Shown here piece after piece: positions 61,506 to 64,000 of a DNA stretch of 64,000 nt. Under the pieces are notes generated by a model. That model was not told the DNA's origin. It did no database searches and worked only from the letters and a program-made list of their open reading frames with translations. The DNA is taken from NCBI RefSeq assembly GCF_014208105.1, contig NZ_JACHMQ010000001.1, positions 1,178,001 through 1,242,000 of the forward strand, given 5' to 3'. The DNA is from Actinomadura coerulea (GTDB lineage Bacteria > Actinomycetota > Actinomycetes > Streptosporangiales > Streptosporangiaceae). Position 1 is the stretch's first letter. The number at the start of each line of letters is the position of its first letter. Made by a program: the position numbers and the translations under genes.

Positions 61506-62483
61506 ATGACCACTCCACAGCACACGATCGGATCGGGGTTCGGCTTCGCGAGCACGGCGAGGGACGTCCTCGCGGGCATCGACCTCTCGGGGAGGCTCGC
61601 CGTCGTCACCGGCGGCTATTCGGGCCTCGGTCTGGAGACGACGCGGGCGCTGGCGGGAGCGGGGGCGCGGGTGGTCGTCCCCGCGCGGCGGCCGGAGGCC
61701 GCGAAGGAGGCCGTCGGCGGCGTCGACGGCGCCGAGGTGGACGAGCTGGACCTGGCGGACCTGGAGAGCGTGCGCGGGTTCGCGGACCGGTTCCTCGCGT
61801 CCGGGCGCGGCATCGACATCCTGATCAACAACGCGGCGGTCATGGCCTGCCCGGAGACGCGCGTCGGACCCGGCTGGGAGGCGCAGTTCGCCACCAACCA
61901 CCTCGGGCACTTCGCGCTGGTGAACCGCCTGTGGCCGGCCGTCAGCCCCGGGGCCCGGGTCGTCGCGGTGTCGTCGCGCGGACACCACTTCTCCCCGATC
62001 CGGTGGGACGACGTGCAGTTCGAGCGCGGCTACGACAAATGGGAGGCGTACGGGCAGGCGAAGACGGCCAACGTGCTCTTCGCCGTCCACCTGGACGCGC
62101 TCGCCAAGGACGCTGTGCGGGCCTTCTCGCTCCACCCGGGGAGCATCCTGACGCCCCTCCAGCGCCACATCCCCCGGGAGGAGAAGGTGGCGAACGGCTG
62201 GATCGACGAGGACGGGAACGAGATCGGCCAGGGGTTCAAGACGCCGGAACAGGGCGCGGCGACGGCGGTGTGGGCGGCCACGTCACCGCGGCTGGACGGC
62301 ATGGGCGGCGTGTACTGCGAGGACTGCGACATCGCCGAGCCGGTCCCGGAGGGCCGGGTCGTCGGCCGAGGACGGGCCGGCGACCCCTCCACCGGAGTGT
62401 GCTCCTACGCGACCGACCCGGAGCAGGCCGGGCGGCTGTGGGAACTGTCGGCGGAGCTGACCGGGGTGAACGCGTTCGCGTAG
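61506..62483 (+). CDS. SDR-family oxidoreductase (retinol dehydrogenase/WWOX-like)
   Basis: 325 aa. The nucleotide loop is VVTGGYSGLGLETTRALAGA, NNAA is at about 108, and the Tyr-x3-Lys set is EAYGQAKTANVLF near 180. The QFATNHLGHFALVNRLWP region is typical of light-dependent protochlorophyllide/retinol dehydrogenase relatives. There is no ribosome site because the transcript appears leaderless. It is controlled by a MerR-type promoter, so it is probably induced by a small molecule. The substrate is unknown. Confidence 0.88.
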   Translation: MTTPQHTIGSGFGFASTARDVLAGIDLSGRLAVVTGGYSGLGLETTRALAGAGARVVVPARRPEAAKEAVGGVDGAEVDELDLADLESVRGFADRFLASGRGIDILINNAAVMACPETRVGPGWEAQFATNHLGHFALVNRLWPAVSPGARVVAVSSRGHHFSPIRWDDVQFERGYDKWEAYGQAKTANVLFAVHLDALAKDAVRAFSLHPGSILTPLQRHIPREEKVANGWIDEDGNEIGQGFKTPEQGAATAVWAATSPRLDGMGGVYCEDCDIAEPVPEGRVVGRGRAGDPSTGVCSYATDPEQAGRLWELSAELTGVNAFA

Positions 62484-62502
62484 CACCTGCGACGATGGGC
62501 CC

Positions 62503-63309
62503 GTGATCGACATCGCCGGGTGGGCCCCGGAACCGCGGGAGACGACCGAGGTCGTCGGCGCAGCGCCGTCGGAGGCGCTGGCCGGGATGCTCGACGTCGA
62601 GCCGCCGGGGGAGGAGCTGCCGCCCCTCTGGCATTGGCTGCACTTCCTGGAAAGGCCCGCGCAGCGCGAGCTCGGACCGGACGGGCATCCGCGCGAGGGA
62701 CGGTTCCTCCCACCGCTTCCCGAGCGGCGCCGCATGTTCGCCGGCGGGCGGTTCCGGATCCATGAGCCCCTGCGTGCCGGGGACGCCGTCACGCGCCGGA
62801 CGGAGCTCGCCTCCAGCGCGGTGAAGCAGGGGCGCAGTGGGGAGATGCTCTTCGTGACCGTCCGGCACACGTTCGCGCGGGACGGCGCCGAGATCGCGGT
62901 CGAGGAGCAGGATCTCGTCTACCGCAGCGGCGACACGGCGTCCCGTCCGGAGCGGGCGGCGTTCCAGGCGCCCGTCGTGGACGCCCCGTGGACGCTGAGG
63001 GCCACCGCCGATCCGGTCATGCTGTTCCGGTTCAGCGCCCTCACCTACAACGCCCATCGCATCCACTACGACGAGGCGTACGCGACCGGGGTCGAGGGTC
63101 ACGCCGGGCTCGTCGTCCACGGTCCGCTGCTCGCGATCCTCTGCCTGGAGCTGCCGCGCCGGGCGGGCCTGAAGGTGCGCGAACTGTCGTTCCGCGCACG
63201 CAGGCCCGTCTACGCGGGGCAGCCGTTCGTGGCGGCCGGGTCCCCGGACGGCACCCTCTCGATCCACGCCCCGGGCGACGTTACGGCGATGACCGCCACC
63301 TTCGCGTAG
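62503..63309 (+). CDS. MaoC-like (FAS1-type) acyl-CoA dehydratase, mesaconyl-C4-CoA hydratase-like
   Basis: 268 aa from GTG, two hot-dog domains. The first has RMFAGGRFRIHEPLRAGDAV. The second has the hydratase motif FSALTYNAHRIHYDEAYA with Asn-His and VVHGPLLAILCLELP. This arrangement is shared with FAS1-like dehydratases and mesaconyl-C4-CoA hydratase. It hydrates or dehydrates a CoA thioester. It follows the SDR by 19 bp on the same strand, so it is likely under the same promoter. Confidence 0.82.
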   Translation: MIDIAGWAPEPRETTEVVGAAPSEALAGMLDVEPPGEELPPLWHWLHFLERPAQRELGPDGHPREGRFLPPLPERRRMFAGGRFRIHEPLRAGDAVTRRTELASSAVKQGRSGEMLFVTVRHTFARDGAEIAVEEQDLVYRSGDTASRPERAAFQAPVVDAPWTLRATADPVMLFRFSALTYNAHRIHYDEAYATGVEGHAGLVVHGPLLAILCLELPRRAGLKVRELSFRARRPVYAGQPFVAAGSPDGTLSIHAPGDVTAMTATFA

Positions 63310-63325
63310 GCCCCGGTGTTCTCGC

Positions 63326-64000
63326 CTAGGCGGCGGTGACGGGCTCCTCCCGCACGGCCGGGCCGCCGCGGCGCTCCGCCGCGACCTGCTGGACGTACCG
63401 CTTGGTCTCGCCGCTGACCCGCTCGTCGTCCCAGCCGAGCCAGGGCGCGACGAGCTCGGCGACGCGGGCCGCCGCGGCCGCGCCGCCGTCCCATTCCTCG
63501 ATCGAGACGCGCAGCCGCCGCGCCAGGACGTCCTCCAGGTGCAGCGCGCCCTCGTGCGTCACCGCGTAGACGGCCTCGGCGCACAGGTAGTCACCCGCAC
63601 CGGGGATGGGGGCGCCGAGCGCCGGGTCGTCGGCGACCATGGCCAGCACCTCGCGGGCGCACGACCCGTACCGGTGCAGCAGGTGCTCGATCCGCGCGAC
63701 GTGCAGACCGGACTCGGCGGCGAGCCGGCGCCGGTCGTTCCACAGCACCTCGTACCCGGTGGCGCCGAGGATCGGCAGTCGGCCGGTGACCGACGCGGGG
63801 ACGGAGTCGTCGAGGCCTTCGGCGACCACGTCGACCGCGTCCCGCGCCATCACGCGGTAGGTGGTGAACTTCCCACCGGTCACGACGACGAGGCCGGGCA
63901 CCGGCTCGGCGACGGCGTGCTCGCGCGACAGCCGCGTGGTGTCGTCCATCTCGCCGGACAGCAGCGGCCGCAGCCCCGCGTAGACGCCCTCGATGTCGTC
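63326..64000 (-). CDS. glpD: Glycerol-3-phosphate dehydrogenase, C-terminal 224 residues
   Basis: The frame is open to the window edge. GLVVVTGGKFTTYRVMARDA is the conserved FAD-binding end of GlpD. The C-terminal helical domain (about 60-205, DYLCAEAVYAVTHEGALHLE then VLARRLRVSIE) follows. GlpD oxidises glycerol-3-phosphate to dihydroxyacetone phosphate and passes electrons to the quinone pool. It converges on the MaoC-like gene with 16 bp between stops. Only the C-terminal half is in view. Confidence 0.9.
   Translation of the reverse strand, partial: DDIEGVYAGLRPLLSGEMDDTTRLSREHAVAEPVPGLVVVTGGKFTTYRVMARDAVDVVAEGLDDSVPASVTGRLPILGATGYEVLWNDRRRLAAESGLHVARIEHLLHRYGSCAREVLAMVADDPALGAPIPGAGDYLCAEAVYAVTHEGALHLEDVLARRLRVSIEEWDGGAAAAARVAELVAPWLGWDDERVSGETKRYVQQVAAERRGGPAVREEPVTAA

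Overview
The window is about 72% G+C by eye, with strong G/C third-position bias, many GTG/TTG starts and ATGA overlaps. It looks like a filamentous high-GC actinobacterium. AfsR/SARP regulators, an ECF41 sigma factor, a c-di-AMP riboswitch ahead of a CHAP-domain wall protein, a KstR2-type steroid locus and trypco2/CHAT/STAND genes fit Streptosporangiales (Actinomadura-like). That placement is inference; no rRNA or marker gene is present.

Left arm (1-19.6 kb): the end of a DHA2-type exporter; a minus-strand operon of YedY-like molybdoenzyme, FAD reductase, DUF6510 zinc-ribbon protein and an NhaA antiporter fused to a thioredoxin domain; an MFS transporter; a HIT protein; an ECF41 sigma factor with an NDH-2-like flavoprotein; an NmrA-like protein; a ferredoxin-reductase-like flavoprotein; a large secreted beta-sandwich protein; and an AfsR-type regulator divergent from a DUF4267 membrane protein. 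Small decayed genes lie between these, including a frameshifted HMA domain and a half-length VOC protein.

Accessory island (about 21.4-47.5 kb): it begins with remnants of an McrC-like and a UvrD-like protein. A complete four-gene type II Wadjet (JetABCD) operon follows, whose genes overlap at every junction. Next is a cluster of an unknown 224-aa protein, an nSTAND1 NTPase whose Walker A lysine is replaced by Thr, a polytopic protein with a SAF-like tail, a small zinc-ribbon protein, and a divergent 1343-aa TPR-CHAT (caspase-like) protease. After an intact IS3 element comes a trypsin-STAND-TPR gene split by one in-frame TGA, with its trypco2 partner, then an IS5-type transposase and a second IS3 element. 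The island ends at tRNA-Pro(GGG). No integrase was found.

Right arm (47.5-64 kb): a beta-lactamase-fold lipoprotein, an ANTAR/PAS/SpoIIE phosphatase, a c-di-AMP riboswitch with a secreted CHAP protein, and a GT2-TagF fusion with a GT4 enzyme (teichoic-acid-like polymer). A KstR2-type operon (fadE30-ipdF-kstR2-fadA6 order) for steroid C/D-ring catabolism follows, with a flavin oxidoreductase behind it. The last genes are a MerR-type promoter driving a leaderless SDR, a MaoC-like dehydratase and the C-terminus of GlpD.

The most notable content is the defence island: an anti-plasmid SMC system beside two protease-based, NTP-dependent modules. The cluster at 31.2-40 kb is the best candidate for a poorly described system.
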